Assembly: GCA_003509545.1 (NCBI GenBank)
Contig: DOLC01000125.1
Span: forward strand, 1-15,323
DNA length: 15,323 nucleotides
Source of the DNA: Peptococcaceae bacterium
Lineage (GTDB): Bacteria; Bacillota; DSM-521; Neomoorellales; Neomoorellaceae
Direction of reading: 5' to 3'
A program made the position numbers and the translations under genes. The number at the start of each line of letters is the position of its first letter. The first letter of the stretch is position 1. This document shows positions 1-6,194 of this stretch, piece after piece. Under the pieces are notes generated by a model. The model saw only the letters and a list, made by a program, of their open reading frames with translations, ran no database searches and was not told where the DNA came from.

Positions 1-170
1 CTGCCTTAAGCCTTTAAGCCAAGCGAAAGTCCTACCCGCGAGGGAGGTCTTTGCGAGCGGAAGCCAAGCAGGCCAGGATCAAAACTGGGGATGCGCCAGG
101 TTAAAGAAGGATTAGCCCTTGAGATACATGGCAAGAATAGGGGGTGAGAATTCTTTAGGAGGTACCGTTT
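1..170. other. Leader region without a gene
   Basis: I see no coding sequence here. The direct repeat AAGCCAAGC occurs at 16-24 and 61-69, separated by a GCGAGGGAGG/GCGAGCGG stretch. Something similar but not identical (GCTTGGGCTTGGAAGCGAGCG) lies at the far right edge near 15296-15316, so this may be a dispersed intergenic repeat of the genome. The only clear signal is the AGGAGGT ribosome-binding site at 157-163, which belongs to the next gene. Confidence 0.4.
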
Positions 171-1007
171 ATGCGCGCACCTGGAGGGCCCTACAAGGTT
201 AGAGCCCTGGTAGGCGGGCTCGTAATTCTGGGGGTGACCTGGGGCTGGCTTACCGCCTGGAGGCCGGCGGCTCCCCGAGAGGTGCCGCCTCTGCTCGTCC
301 CCTTTACCGGCCCCGCCCCTCTGGTAGAGGTCAAGGGGGTGCCCGAACTCCTGGAAGAAGCCGCGGCGGCAGCGGGTGCGAAGTGCGTTGCCGGAGAGGT
401 TGAAGCCTGGGCCCGGATTGGGGTGCCCGGGCAGGATGCGGAAGAGGTAGCAGCGGCTGCCGCCCGGGCGGCGCGGGCCCTGGGCTTAAGAGGAGAACTT
501 CCCTGGAGGAGGGAAGAGGGACCCGGCTTCCGGTCGTGCTCCTGGGAGGGAGAACTGGAAGACGGCGGTATCCTCTACCTGGCAGTCCAGGGCCTGGGAG
601 AACAGGAAGACGGGGATACCTACCTCTTGTTCGTCTGGCAAGGGGCGCCCGACGGGGCCGGCATGGCGGCCGCCCTTAAGGAATGGGAACGCCGGTCGGC
701 CGGGGCCTTTGCCGAATTCGGGGCTCGGGCCCACCTGGCCTATGCCATGACCGGTGAGATCCCGGGCCGACTGCTCCCGGAGGAGGGCCGCCGGCGGGCG
801 GAGGCCGTGCTGCAGGCCCTGCAGGCCGACGGCCGGGAAGGCTTAGAGGACGAAGAAAGCCTCAGCCTGACCGCCTACAGTCCCCTGCTGCCCGCCGTAG
901 GGGAAGGAAGGGAGGGAGGCGCCAATCTCCAGGTGGCCCTGCGCTACCACGGCGGTACTGGAATGACTTACCTGCACATAGGATCTCCCCGTCTGGGTGG
1001 TGAATAG
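171..1007 (+). CDS. ywmB: YwmB-family (TATA-box-binding-like fold) envelope protein
   Basis: A 278-residue protein of the YwmB/DUF1779 family, whose biochemical function is unknown. The family is usually found in spore-forming Firmicutes next to murA, as here. Residues 10-30 form one hydrophobic segment (signal anchor or uncleaved signal), so the rest should lie outside the membrane. The C-terminal signature is clear: NLQVALRYH near residue 252 followed by GMTYLHIGSP near 264, a typical ending for the family. The ATG is preceded by AGGAGGT at 157-163 with a 7-base gap, which fixes the start. Alanine- and glutamate-rich stretches near residues 60-110 reflect the GC-rich codon use. murA follows 64 bases later but has its own promoter, so the two may be only partly co-transcribed. 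Confidence 0.85.
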   Translation: MRAPGGPYKVRALVGGLVILGVTWGWLTAWRPAAPREVPPLLVPFTGPAPLVEVKGVPELLEEAAAAAGAKCVAGEVEAWARIGVPGQDAEEVAAAAARAARALGLRGELPWRREEGPGFRSCSWEGELEDGGILYLAVQGLGEQEDGDTYLLFVWQGAPDGAGMAAALKEWERRSAGAFAEFGARAHLAYAMTGEIPGRLLPEEGRRRAEAVLQALQADGREGLEDEESLSLTAYSPLLPAVGEGREGGANLQVALRYHGGTGMTYLHIGSPRLGGE

Positions 1008-1027
1008 CAGGTAACGTGTGTTATAAT
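1000..1027 (+). promoter_or_regulatory. Extended -10 sigma-A promoter for murA
   Basis: TATAAT at 1022-1027 is preceded by TG at 1019-1020, giving the extended -10 form TGnTATAAT. The -35 is weak (GTGAAT at 1000-1005, spacer 16), which is tolerated by extended -10 promoters. Transcription would start near 1034, leaving a leader of about 40 bases that contains the AAAGGAG site at 1054-1060. Confidence 0.55.
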
Positions 1028-1071
1028 CAATCTGGTTGTAAACAAGGCCGGATAAAGGAGTAAAGATAAAC

Positions 1072-2319
1072 TTGGACACCATAAAGGTGAGAGGAGGAGC
1101 CCGGCTGGAGGGCCGGGTTACAGTTAGCGGGGCGAAGAATGCCGCCCTGCCTATTCTTGCCGCCTGCCTTTTGGCGGAAGGGGAGTGCCGTCTGGAAGAA
1201 GTACCCCACCTGGCGGATGTGGAAACCATGTGCGGGGTAGTAGGGGAGCTGGGGCTGCGCGTCCTTCCCGGCCGGCAAACCCTGACGGTTATCAACGAAG
1301 GCATAACCGGGGTGTCCCCGCCCTACGATTTCGTAAGGCGCATGCGGGCGTCCTTTTTGGTTTTAGGCCCCCTCCTGGCCCGGGCCGGAAAGGTCAAGGT
1401 AGCCCTGCCGGGCGGCTGTGCCATCGGTGCCCGCCCCATCGACCTGCACCTTAAAGGGCTGGCCGCCCTGGGGGCGGAAATCGAGGTGAAGAACGGCTGG
1501 GTCAAGGCCCGCGCCCGCCGCCTCCGGGGGGCTTCCGTTTATCTCGACTTTCCCAGTGTGGGGGCCACGGAAAACATCATGATGGCCGCGTCCCTGGCGG
1601 AAGGAACCACCACCATCGAGAATGCGGCCGGGGAGCCGGAGATCGTGGACCTGGCCAATTTTATAAACGCCATGGGCGGGCGGATAACAGGCGCCGGCAC
1701 CCGGGTCATAAGAATCGAGGGCGTAAAACAACTCCGCGGGACTTCTCATGCCGTCATACCCGACCGCATTGAGGCCGGCACCTTTATGGTGGCGGCGGCG
1801 GCCACGGGGGGCGACGTCCTGGTGGAGAACGTCATCCCCACCCACCTCAAGGCCGTCATGGCCAAATTGCGGGAGGCGGGGGCCGAGCTGGAAGAGATCA
1901 ACGGCGGGGTTCGGGTCCGGTCCGAGCTGCCGCCGAAGGCGGTGGATTTGAAAACCATGCCCTATCCTGGGTTCCCGACGGACATGCAGGCCCAGTTCAT
2001 GGCCCTCTTAACCGTGGCCCGGGGCAGCAGCGTCATTACGGAAACCGTCTTTGAAAACCGCTTCATGCACGTCAACGAACTCAAGCGCATGGGGGCCCAG
2101 ATTGTCATCGAAGGCCATTGCGCCGTGGTTAAGGGCGTAGACAGACTCACCGGAGCCCGCGTCAAGGCCACCGACCTGCGGGCCGGGGCCGCCCTGGTCA
2201 TCGCCGGCCTCATGGCCGAAGGGGAGACGGAGATAAGCTGCGTCCACCACATCCGGCGGGGATACGAGGACCTGGTGGGCAAGCTGCAAGCCCTGGGGGC
2301 GGACATCACCGAGCATTGA
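1072..2319 (+). CDS. murA: UDP-N-acetylglucosamine 1-carboxyvinyltransferase MurA
   Basis: Transfers enolpyruvate from PEP to the 3'-OH of UDP-GlcNAc, the first committed cytoplasmic step of peptidoglycan synthesis. The 415 residues match the family's full length. Visible motifs are SGAKNAALPI with Lys22-Asn23, ASFLVLGPLLAR near 93, PGGCAIGARPIDLH with the catalytic loop Cys116 (E. coli Cys115), FPTDMQAQFMAL near 301 and TETVFENRFMHVNEL near 323. The loop has Cys rather than Asp, so by family knowledge the enzyme should be fosfomycin-sensitive. It starts at TTG 1072, with AAAGGAG 11 bases upstream. Many Firmicutes carry two MurA paralogues; the neighbouring ywmB suggests the main one. The stop codon overlaps a short reading frame that begins at TTG 2316 and ends in TAG near 2370; I regard that as chance. 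Confidence 0.97.
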   Translation: MDTIKVRGGARLEGRVTVSGAKNAALPILAACLLAEGECRLEEVPHLADVETMCGVVGELGLRVLPGRQTLTVINEGITGVSPPYDFVRRMRASFLVLGPLLARAGKVKVALPGGCAIGARPIDLHLKGLAALGAEIEVKNGWVKARARRLRGASVYLDFPSVGATENIMMAASLAEGTTTIENAAGEPEIVDLANFINAMGGRITGAGTRVIRIEGVKQLRGTSHAVIPDRIEAGTFMVAAAATGGDVLVENVIPTHLKAVMAKLREAGAELEEINGGVRVRSELPPKAVDLKTMPYPGFPTDMQAQFMALLTVARGSSVITETVFENRFMHVNELKRMGAQIVIEGHCAVVKGVDRLTGARVKATDLRAGAALVIAGLMAEGETEISCVHHIRRGYEDLVGKLQALGADITEH

Positions 2320-2389
2320 GAACCATCGGTGCCTTCCTTGACCTCTTGACCGAAGCAGACGCAGAAGAATAGGGTGGTGCAAACTTACT

Positions 2390-2812
2390 ATGCCTGGTTA
2401 TACCAGGAAAGATTTGGCCGAACTGAGGGCCTATCTGCTAAAGAGGCGTAAGGAGCGGGAGCAAGAGCTGGCTAAAAGAAAAGAGGCTGCCCTAGCCGCC
2501 GCCCAGCGAGCGGCAGGAGTGGTCTACAGGTACGGCCCTTGCCGGGTTTGGCTTTTCGGTTCCCTGGCCGGGGATGGTACCTTCGGCGAACATTCCGACA
2601 TCGACCTGGCGGTAGAAGGGCTCCCGCCTAAGATAGATTTCTGGCGCCTGTACTCCGAGATACTGGCCACTGCCCGGCCTTTTGATGTAGACCTGATAGC
2701 CCTTGACACGGCCCCGCCCGAGCTGAAAGAGAGTATACACCGTTTGAGTGCAGAAATACGCCCGCTACTCTTGTTTCCGGCCCATGAAGGTGGACCAAGA
2801 GAAAATAGATAA
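2390..2812 (+). CDS. MNT-type nucleotidyltransferase, orphan
   Basis: A 140-residue protein of the minimal nucleotidyltransferase (MNT) superfamily. Residues 1-45 form a charged helix rich in Lys, Arg and Glu. The fold then shows VWLFGSL near 58 and the metal-binding SDIDLAV near 73, that is GS-x11-DxD, one residue longer than the common GS-x10-DxD. A third acidic strand, FDVDLIAL, lies near 103. Relatives such as MntA act as antitoxins that AMPylate a partner HEPN RNase toxin; others modify small molecules. No HEPN gene lies beside it, so the activity is left open. There is no strong ribosome-binding site (GGGTGG at 2376-2381 is the best). It sits between murA and a damaged RelBE module, consistent with an acquired patch. 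Confidence 0.7.
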   Translation: MPGYTRKDLAELRAYLLKRRKEREQELAKRKEAALAAAQRAAGVVYRYGPCRVWLFGSLAGDGTFGEHSDIDLAVEGLPPKIDFWRLYSEILATARPFDVDLIALDTAPPELKESIHRLSAEIRPLLLFPAHEGGPRENR

Positions 2813-2820
2813 GGTACAAT
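2791..2820 (+). promoter_or_regulatory. Candidate promoter for the toxin-antitoxin pair
   Basis: TGGACC at 2791-2796 (4 of 6 to the -35 consensus) and TACAAT at 2815-2820 (5 of 6 to the -10) are separated by 18 bases. It lies in the last codons of the nucleotidyltransferase gene and would start transcription about 35 bases before the antitoxin start. Confidence 0.35.
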
Positions 2821-2862
2821 ATTAATAAAGAAATGATGGATTCGGTGGAAGGGGATCGGACG

Positions 2863-3072
2863 ATGAGTATTCGGGAAGAAATTATAAGAGCTATCGAAAC
2901 TTTGACTGAGGAAGAGCTGGAAGCCGTTAGGGATTATATTAGTTTCCTGCGTGAGCCTGAAGAGGTAATACCTACGGAAGAAGAACGTGAGGCATTGGTT
3001 AGAGGCAGAGAAGAATATAAGCGCGGCGAATATGTTAAGTGGCGCGACCTCAAAGGGGCCGAGAATGGTTGA
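2863..3072 (+). CDS. RelB-like antitoxin
   Basis: A 69-residue acidic protein. The first part, MSIREEIIRAIETLTEEELE through VRDYISFLR, is predicted helical and would form the dimerising or DNA-binding portion. The tail (EEREALVRGREEYKRGEYVKW) is the flexible segment that wraps a RelE/ParE-type toxin in related pairs. I chose ATG 2863 because GGAAGGGGAT lies 4-13 bases before it; an in-frame ATG at 2833 would add ten residues without a ribosome-binding site. Its stop TGA overlaps the ATG of the toxin gene at 3072, the usual translational coupling of antitoxin and toxin. With the toxin frameshifted, the antitoxin may have no local target. Confidence 0.7.
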   Translation: MSIREEIIRAIETLTEEELEAVRDYISFLREPEEVIPTEEEREALVRGREEYKRGEYVKWRDLKGAENG

Positions 3073-3333
3073 TGTACGAGGTAATACTTACCAAGACAGC
3101 ACTGAAAACCTATAATTAGGTTGACCGAAAAGCTACGGCGTGGCATTGATCGATGCCTGGCTTACCTAGAAGTCGGTCCTACCCGAGGCCCAAATATTAA
3201 GAAACTTGAGGGCGAGCCAGGATGCTACAGGTACCAAGTCGGCGGTTGGCGCATTCTTTACGAAGTTGATGAGAACAATTTCACGGTTAAAGTTTACCAG
3301 ATCCGGCCGAGGGGCGACGTCTACAAGCACTGA
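3072..3333 (+). pseudogene. RelE/ParE-family toxin, frameshifted
   Basis: Translation from ATG 3072 gives MYEVILTKTALKTYN and then a TAG stop at 3117-3119. The rest of the toxin continues in the +1 frame from about 3118: RLTEKLRRGIDRCL, then NIKKLEGEPGCYRYQV, GGWRILYEV and VKVYQIRPRGDVYKH, all typical of RelE/ParE mRNA interferases or gyrase toxins. Dropping one T from AATTAGG at 3114-3120 restores an 86-residue toxin of normal length. A TTG at 3121 could start a shorter product, but it would lack the first beta strand and helix. The simplest reading is an inactivating one-base insertion, which relieves toxicity; a sequencing error or recoding at the TAG is less likely. Confidence 0.75.
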
Positions 3334-3628
3334 ACCTACGCCAGTCTACAAAGGGAATGGATATGCTAAGTTCTAAGGTAAACGGACCTGCCTCTCAATA
3401 GCGCTCTGTTCCTTAGACTCCTTGAGCACCGCCCCGCCGGGGTAAGTTTTAGGGTCCATGAGAGTGGTAATGAGGACACCTGCTATGCCTTGCAAGAATC
3501 GTTCTTAAGGAAAATCTAACCGCTAATCTCTAAAAGGTTTCTGAACCGTACAGGTGGGGTCTCATCCGGAGAAATTCTTCCTGAACGTACCTACTATATC
3601 TTGACACGGACCGAATTAAGCACGGCTA
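3334..3628. other. Intergenic region with degraded sequence
   Basis: Apart from the transposase fragment on the minus strand, I see no intact gene. Base composition is more AT-rich than in the neighbouring core genes. A first TTGACA at 3601-3606 has no good -10 partner; the functional promoter is the one 28 bases downstream. Confidence 0.4.
3373..3504 (-). pseudogene. Decayed IS1634-type (IS4 superfamily) transposase fragment
   Basis: The minus strand has a short open stretch with the residues GVLITTLMDP, then KTYP, AVLKESKEQSAIER and a terminal QVRLP before a stop. This resembles the block of IS1634-family transposases reading roughly FVLxTNxLD...EVLRxYKxQxxVERxFRFLKDP, which holds the last catalytic Glu of the DDE core. 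Only about 40 residues survive, stops lie on both sides, and no terminal inverted repeats are visible. The assignment rests on my recognition of the motif, not on a search. Confidence 0.4.
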
Positions 3629-3658
3629 TTGACAATTTTCGCACCCCTTGCATATAAT
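3629..3658 (+). promoter_or_regulatory. Consensus sigma-A promoter for yabR and following genes
   Basis: TTGACA at 3629-3634 and TATAAT at 3653-3658 are both perfect consensus hexamers, separated by 18 bases. Transcription would begin near 3665, about 40 bases before the yabR start. The strength of the match suggests high constitutive expression. Confidence 0.8.
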
Positions 3659-3705
3659 GATATCATCGCATCCATATTTTATTATTTAGGGGGCATATTG
3701 CTTTT

Positions 3706-4101
3706 ATGACCATTGAAGTGGGCAGTATCCTGGAAGGGGTGGTCACGGGGGTTACCAAATTCGGGGCCTTTGTGGAACTGCCCGGGGGGGCTACCGGTCT
3801 GGTGCACATTTCCGAAGTGGCCCACACCTATGTTAAGGATGTAGGCGATTATGTTAAGGTGCAGGACCGCGTACGCGTAAAAGTAATCCGCATCGACGAG
3901 GGGGGAAAAATAGGCCTCTCCATCAAGCGGGCGCTACCGGAACCGGAGAGAACGGGCAAGAGGGCCTCGTCCAAACCCCGGGCCCACGTTTCCTTCGAGG
4001 AAAAGCTGGCCCGCTTCCTGAAGGAAAGCGACGAGCGGCTGCAGGACCTGCGGCGCCACACCGAAGCCAGGCGCAAAGGCCGCGGGGCCCGCAGCTACTA
4101 G
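3706..4101 (+). CDS. yabR: S1-domain RNA-binding protein, YabR/general stress protein 13 type
   Basis: A 131-residue protein with one S1 domain at residues 4-74 (GSILEGVVTGVTKFGAFVEL, GLVHISEV, VKVIRIDEGGKIGLSIK). A basic and helical tail follows (KRASSKPRAHVSFEEKL, RRHTEARRKGRGARSY) that could add contacts to RNA. Members of this family bind the 30S ribosome or mRNA and are found near divIC and ppx-like genes in Firmicutes; here ppx follows. ATG 3706 is preceded by AGGGGG at 3688-3693. Function in detail is not deducible from the sequence. The tail is rich in Arg and Lys, as in other members. Confidence 0.85.
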   Translation: MTIEVGSILEGVVTGVTKFGAFVELPGGATGLVHISEVAHTYVKDVGDYVKVQDRVRVKVIRIDEGGKIGLSIKRALPEPERTGKRASSKPRAHVSFEEKLARFLKESDERLQDLRRHTEARRKGRGARSY

Positions 4102-4143
4102 GCAAAAGACCACACGGCAACCGAAAACCAAAGGGCTGCATGC

Positions 4144-4165
4144 CGGGCACCTCAGGGGGTGCCCG
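4144..4165 (+). other. Strong hairpin between yabR and ppx
   Basis: CGGGCACC (4144-4151) pairs perfectly with GGTGCCCG (4158-4165) around the loop TCAGGG. No run of T follows on the plus strand, so it is more likely an mRNA-processing or stabilising structure than an intrinsic terminator, and read-through into ppx is expected. Confidence 0.5.
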
Positions 4166-4251
4166 TAATTATGTGAGCCCAAGACAGGGCTTGCTCCACA
4201 CCTTCGCCATGGCAGGATGCCCATAACAGGGTGCCCATAATTTGCCCATAA
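4160..4251 (+). repeat. Short direct repeats TGCCC(A/G)TAA
   Basis: Four copies of the nonamer TGCCC(A/G)TAA lie at 4160-4168 (with G), 4218-4226, 4232-4240 and 4243-4251. The last three are 14 and 11 bases apart, just upstream of the ppx ribosome-binding site. They could bind a regulator or be leftovers of local duplication. Confidence 0.5.
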
Positions 4252-4280
4252 TTATTCCGCTTAAAAGGAGCAGAGGGGAC

Positions 4281-5243
4281 ATGCCTGTTTACGCCGCCTT
4301 GGACATAGGCTCCAACTCCGTTCGCCTGCTGGTGGGACAAGTGGAAGAAGGACGGGTGCATCCCCTGCGCCAAAGCTTAAGGAGCACCCGTCTAATGGCC
4401 GGCTTTGGGGAGGGCAGGCTCCACCCCGACGCCGTGGAGAGGACCGTAGAGGGGGCCCGGGAGCTGGTGGCCGAAGCGCGGGCCTTCCCCCTGGCCGGCA
4501 TGGCCGCCGTGGCCACCTCGGCTGCCAGGGAGGCCGAGAACGCCGGCCACCTGCTGGAGGGCCTGCGGCGGGCCACCGGGTTGGCCGCGAGGATCATCAC
4601 CGGCGAGGAAGAGGCCCTTCTGAACTACCGGGGCGTCCGGGCAGGCCTCAAGGCCGGCGAAGGAGAGCGCATCGTGGTAGTAGACGTCGGGGGCGGCAGC
4701 ACGGAACTTAGCTGGGAAGACCGGGGACGCCTGGAGTTGCGGAGCGTTCCCTTGGGCGCCGTTCGCTGTACCGAGGTCGGTACCCCGGAGGCCGCCATGG
4801 CGGAAATACTGGCGCCGGCCCTCCGGGAAGCGGGCCGAGAGGCCCCCTTCCGGGTGGTGGCCACCGGCGGCACGGCCACCACCCTGGCGGCCGTGGAGCA
4901 GGGGCTCAGGGAGTACCGGCCCGAACGGGTCCACGGGTTTGTATTGGCGCGAGAGAAAATCCGTTACTGGCGGGACACCTTAAGAGCCCTGCCCGTGGAA
5001 GAGAGAAAGAAGATCCCCGGCCTTCAGCCGGAGCGGGCCGACATCATCGTGGCGGGAACAAGCCTCTTGCTGGAGATACTTACGGGATTGAACGCCGAGG
5101 AGACCACCGTAAGCGAGGCAGACCTCCTATGGGGCCTGCTCCTTCACGCGGCGGGTGAGGTGAGAATTGGTGCGCATTGTTGTAGCCATAACCGGGGCCA
5201 CCGGGGCCCCTTACGGCATAAGGCTGCTCCAGGTACTCCGTGA
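4281..5243 (+). CDS. ppx: Ppx/GppA-family phosphatase (exopolyphosphatase / pppGpp phosphohydrolase), short form
   Basis: A 320-residue member of the ASKHA-fold Ppx/GppA family, which cleaves terminal phosphate from polyphosphate or converts pppGpp to ppGpp. Which substrate is used cannot be told from sequence. Visible motifs are the phosphate-binding loop ALDIGSNSVRLLVG at 6-19, the SAAREAEN region near 90, ITGEEEALLNYRGV near 118 with the catalytic Glu, VVDVGGGSTELSW near 146 and VATGGTATTLAAV near 198. It lacks the C-terminal HD domain of long forms. I start it at ATG 4281 with AAAAGGAG at 4263-4270; an in-frame TTG at 4242 has no ribosome-binding site. Conserved sequence ends near LLWGLLLHAAGE (about 5160), but the frame stays open and overlaps ubiX by over 70 bases. 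The last ~27 residues are therefore probably an unselected tail. Confidence 0.85.
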   Translation: MPVYAALDIGSNSVRLLVGQVEEGRVHPLRQSLRSTRLMAGFGEGRLHPDAVERTVEGARELVAEARAFPLAGMAAVATSAAREAENAGHLLEGLRRATGLAARIITGEEEALLNYRGVRAGLKAGEGERIVVVDVGGGSTELSWEDRGRLELRSVPLGAVRCTEVGTPEAAMAEILAPALREAGREAPFRVVATGGTATTLAAVEQGLREYRPERVHGFVLAREKIRYWRDTLRALPVEERKKIPGLQPERADIIVAGTSLLLEILTGLNAEETTVSEADLLWGLLLHAAGEVRIGAHCCSHNRGHRGPLRHKAAPGTP

Positions 5244-5733
5244 TCTGGAGGCAGAAACCCACCTGATCTTGAGCCGGTGGGGGGAAAAGACCATAGAGAG
5301 CGAGACCCCTTGGAAAGCAGAGGAGGTCAGGGCCCTGGCGGCGGTGAACTACGGCGAGGACCAACTGGACGCCGCGGTGGCCAGCGGCTCCTTCAAGTAC
5401 GATGCCATGGTAATCGTACCCTGCAGCATGAAGACCCTGGCCAACATAGCCCACGGGCTCGCCTCCAACCTCATCGGCCGCGCGGCGGACGTGGCCCTCA
5501 AGGAAGGCCGCAAGCTCATCCTCGTACCCCGGGAAACCCCCTTAAACGCCATCCACCTGGAGAATATGCTGCGGCTGGCCCGCCTGGGCGCTGTCATCCT
5601 GCCGCCCATGCCGGCCTTTTACCACCGGCCGCAGAAGATCGATGATTTAATAGACCATCTGGTGGGCCGTATCCTGGATCAGCTAGGTATAGAACATAAT
5701 TTATACTGGCGCTGGGGCGGTGATGGACGGTGA
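5170..5733 (+). CDS. ubiX: Flavin prenyltransferase UbiX
   Basis: Attaches a dimethylallyl group to FMN to make prenylated FMN, the cofactor of UbiD-type decarboxylases. The 187 residues match the family. Visible are the FMN-binding N-terminus RIVVAITGATGAPYGIR, SGSFKYDAMVIVPCSMKTLA near 74, ALKEGRKLILVPRETPLN near 113 and LPPMPAFYHRPQKIDDLIDH near 146. The start could be TTG 5167 or GTG 5170. I prefer GTG because GAGGTGAG (5157-5164) is then 5 rather than 2 bases away. The stop overlaps the start of the LpdD-like gene, so the two are translationally coupled. No ubiD lies in the window, so the client decarboxylase must be elsewhere; menaquinone or aromatic acid metabolism are both possible. 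Confidence 0.93.
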   Translation: MRIVVAITGATGAPYGIRLLQVLRDLEAETHLILSRWGEKTIESETPWKAEEVRALAAVNYGEDQLDAAVASGSFKYDAMVIVPCSMKTLANIAHGLASNLIGRAADVALKEGRKLILVPRETPLNAIHLENMLRLARLGAVILPPMPAFYHRPQKIDDLIDHLVGRILDQLGIEHNLYWRWGGDGR

Positions 5734-6119
5734 TCACCTACCGTGCAGGTCGGGGGAGGCTGGGCGTCTTCTGCCGCCTGATACCCCTGGGGGAGGGTCT
5801 GGTGCTCTACATCGGAGGGGGAGAAAAACCCCACATAGGGGCCGTGGCTTTGGCCGTGCCCCGGCCCAGCCTGCGGGATCCGGAGATGACCAGCGCCACC
5901 GCCTCTGTTCTGGCCGTCGTGGGCCACAAAGACGATGAGCTGGCGCGGCCGGCAGCCCTGTTGGCCGCCTCCCGAAGCGGGGTTCCGGTGGTAGTCGTGG
6001 CCGGAGTACATATTGAAGGTGCCAAGGAAGACGAAATCAAAGGGCTGGTGCACCGCAGCCGCCGTGCCGTGGCCGGGGCCCTGGCCGCCTGGCGGCGGTA
6101 TCGCCGCCGCAGCCGGTAA
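5730..6119 (+). CDS. lpdD: LpdD-family protein (third gallate-decarboxylase gene product, prenyl-FMN helper)
   Basis: A 129-residue protein of the LpdD family. The namesake is the D gene of the Lactobacillus plantarum gallate decarboxylase set lpdB (UbiX-like), lpdC (UbiD-like) and lpdD. Conserved features are the early strand LGVFCRLIPLGEGLVL, the signature GGGEKPHIGAVALA near 29, PRPSLRDPEMTSAT near 44, VVGHKDDELARPAALLA near 64 and VVVVAGVHIEGAKEDEI near 84. The family is thought to help load or mature prenylated FMN on UbiD enzymes; that role is a family-level inference. GTG 5730 overlaps the ubiX stop (GTGA), showing coupling. The very basic tail RRYRRRSR is probably unstructured. A strong terminator closes the operon 14 bases later. 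Confidence 0.75.
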   Translation: MITYRAGRGRLGVFCRLIPLGEGLVLYIGGGEKPHIGAVALAVPRPSLRDPEMTSATASVLAVVGHKDDELARPAALLAASRSGVPVVVVAGVHIEGAKEDEIKGLVHRSRRAVAGALAAWRRYRRRSR

Positions 6120-6132
6120 CCAAGACGTAAGA

Positions 6133-6176
6133 AAGGCGGTGGACATCTCGAGGGGGATGCCCACCGCCTTCTTTTT
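6133..6176 (+). terminator. Intrinsic terminator after lpdD, possibly bidirectional
   Basis: AAGGCGGTGG (6133-6142) pairs with CCACCGCCTT (6161-6170). An inner CATC/GATG stem extends it, and CTTTTT follows at 6171-6176. On the minus strand the same hairpin is followed by TTTCTTA and would also stop the convergent permease gene ending at 6195. Confidence 0.85.
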
Positions 6177-6194
6177 GGCAGCCCGCCGGAGAAA

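Noticed and set aside
2316..2372. Short reading frame overlapping the murA stop (ends LTEADAEE)
   Set aside because: Eighteen codons from a TTG with no ribosome-binding site; nothing supports translation.
3121..3333. Intact toxin starting at TTG 3121
   Set aside because: It would lack the first strand and helix of the RelE fold and has no ribosome-binding site; the ATG coupled to the antitoxin stop is clearly the original start.
3520..3600. Group II intron or rRNA-like fragment (TGTACGGTTCAG on the minus strand)
   Set aside because: The resemblance is limited to about ten bases, with no further intron or rRNA signatures around it.
4392..4934. Open frame of 180 codons antisense to ppx
   Set aside because: Gly/Pro/His-rich shadow without a ribosome-binding site; the ppx frame carries all family motifs.
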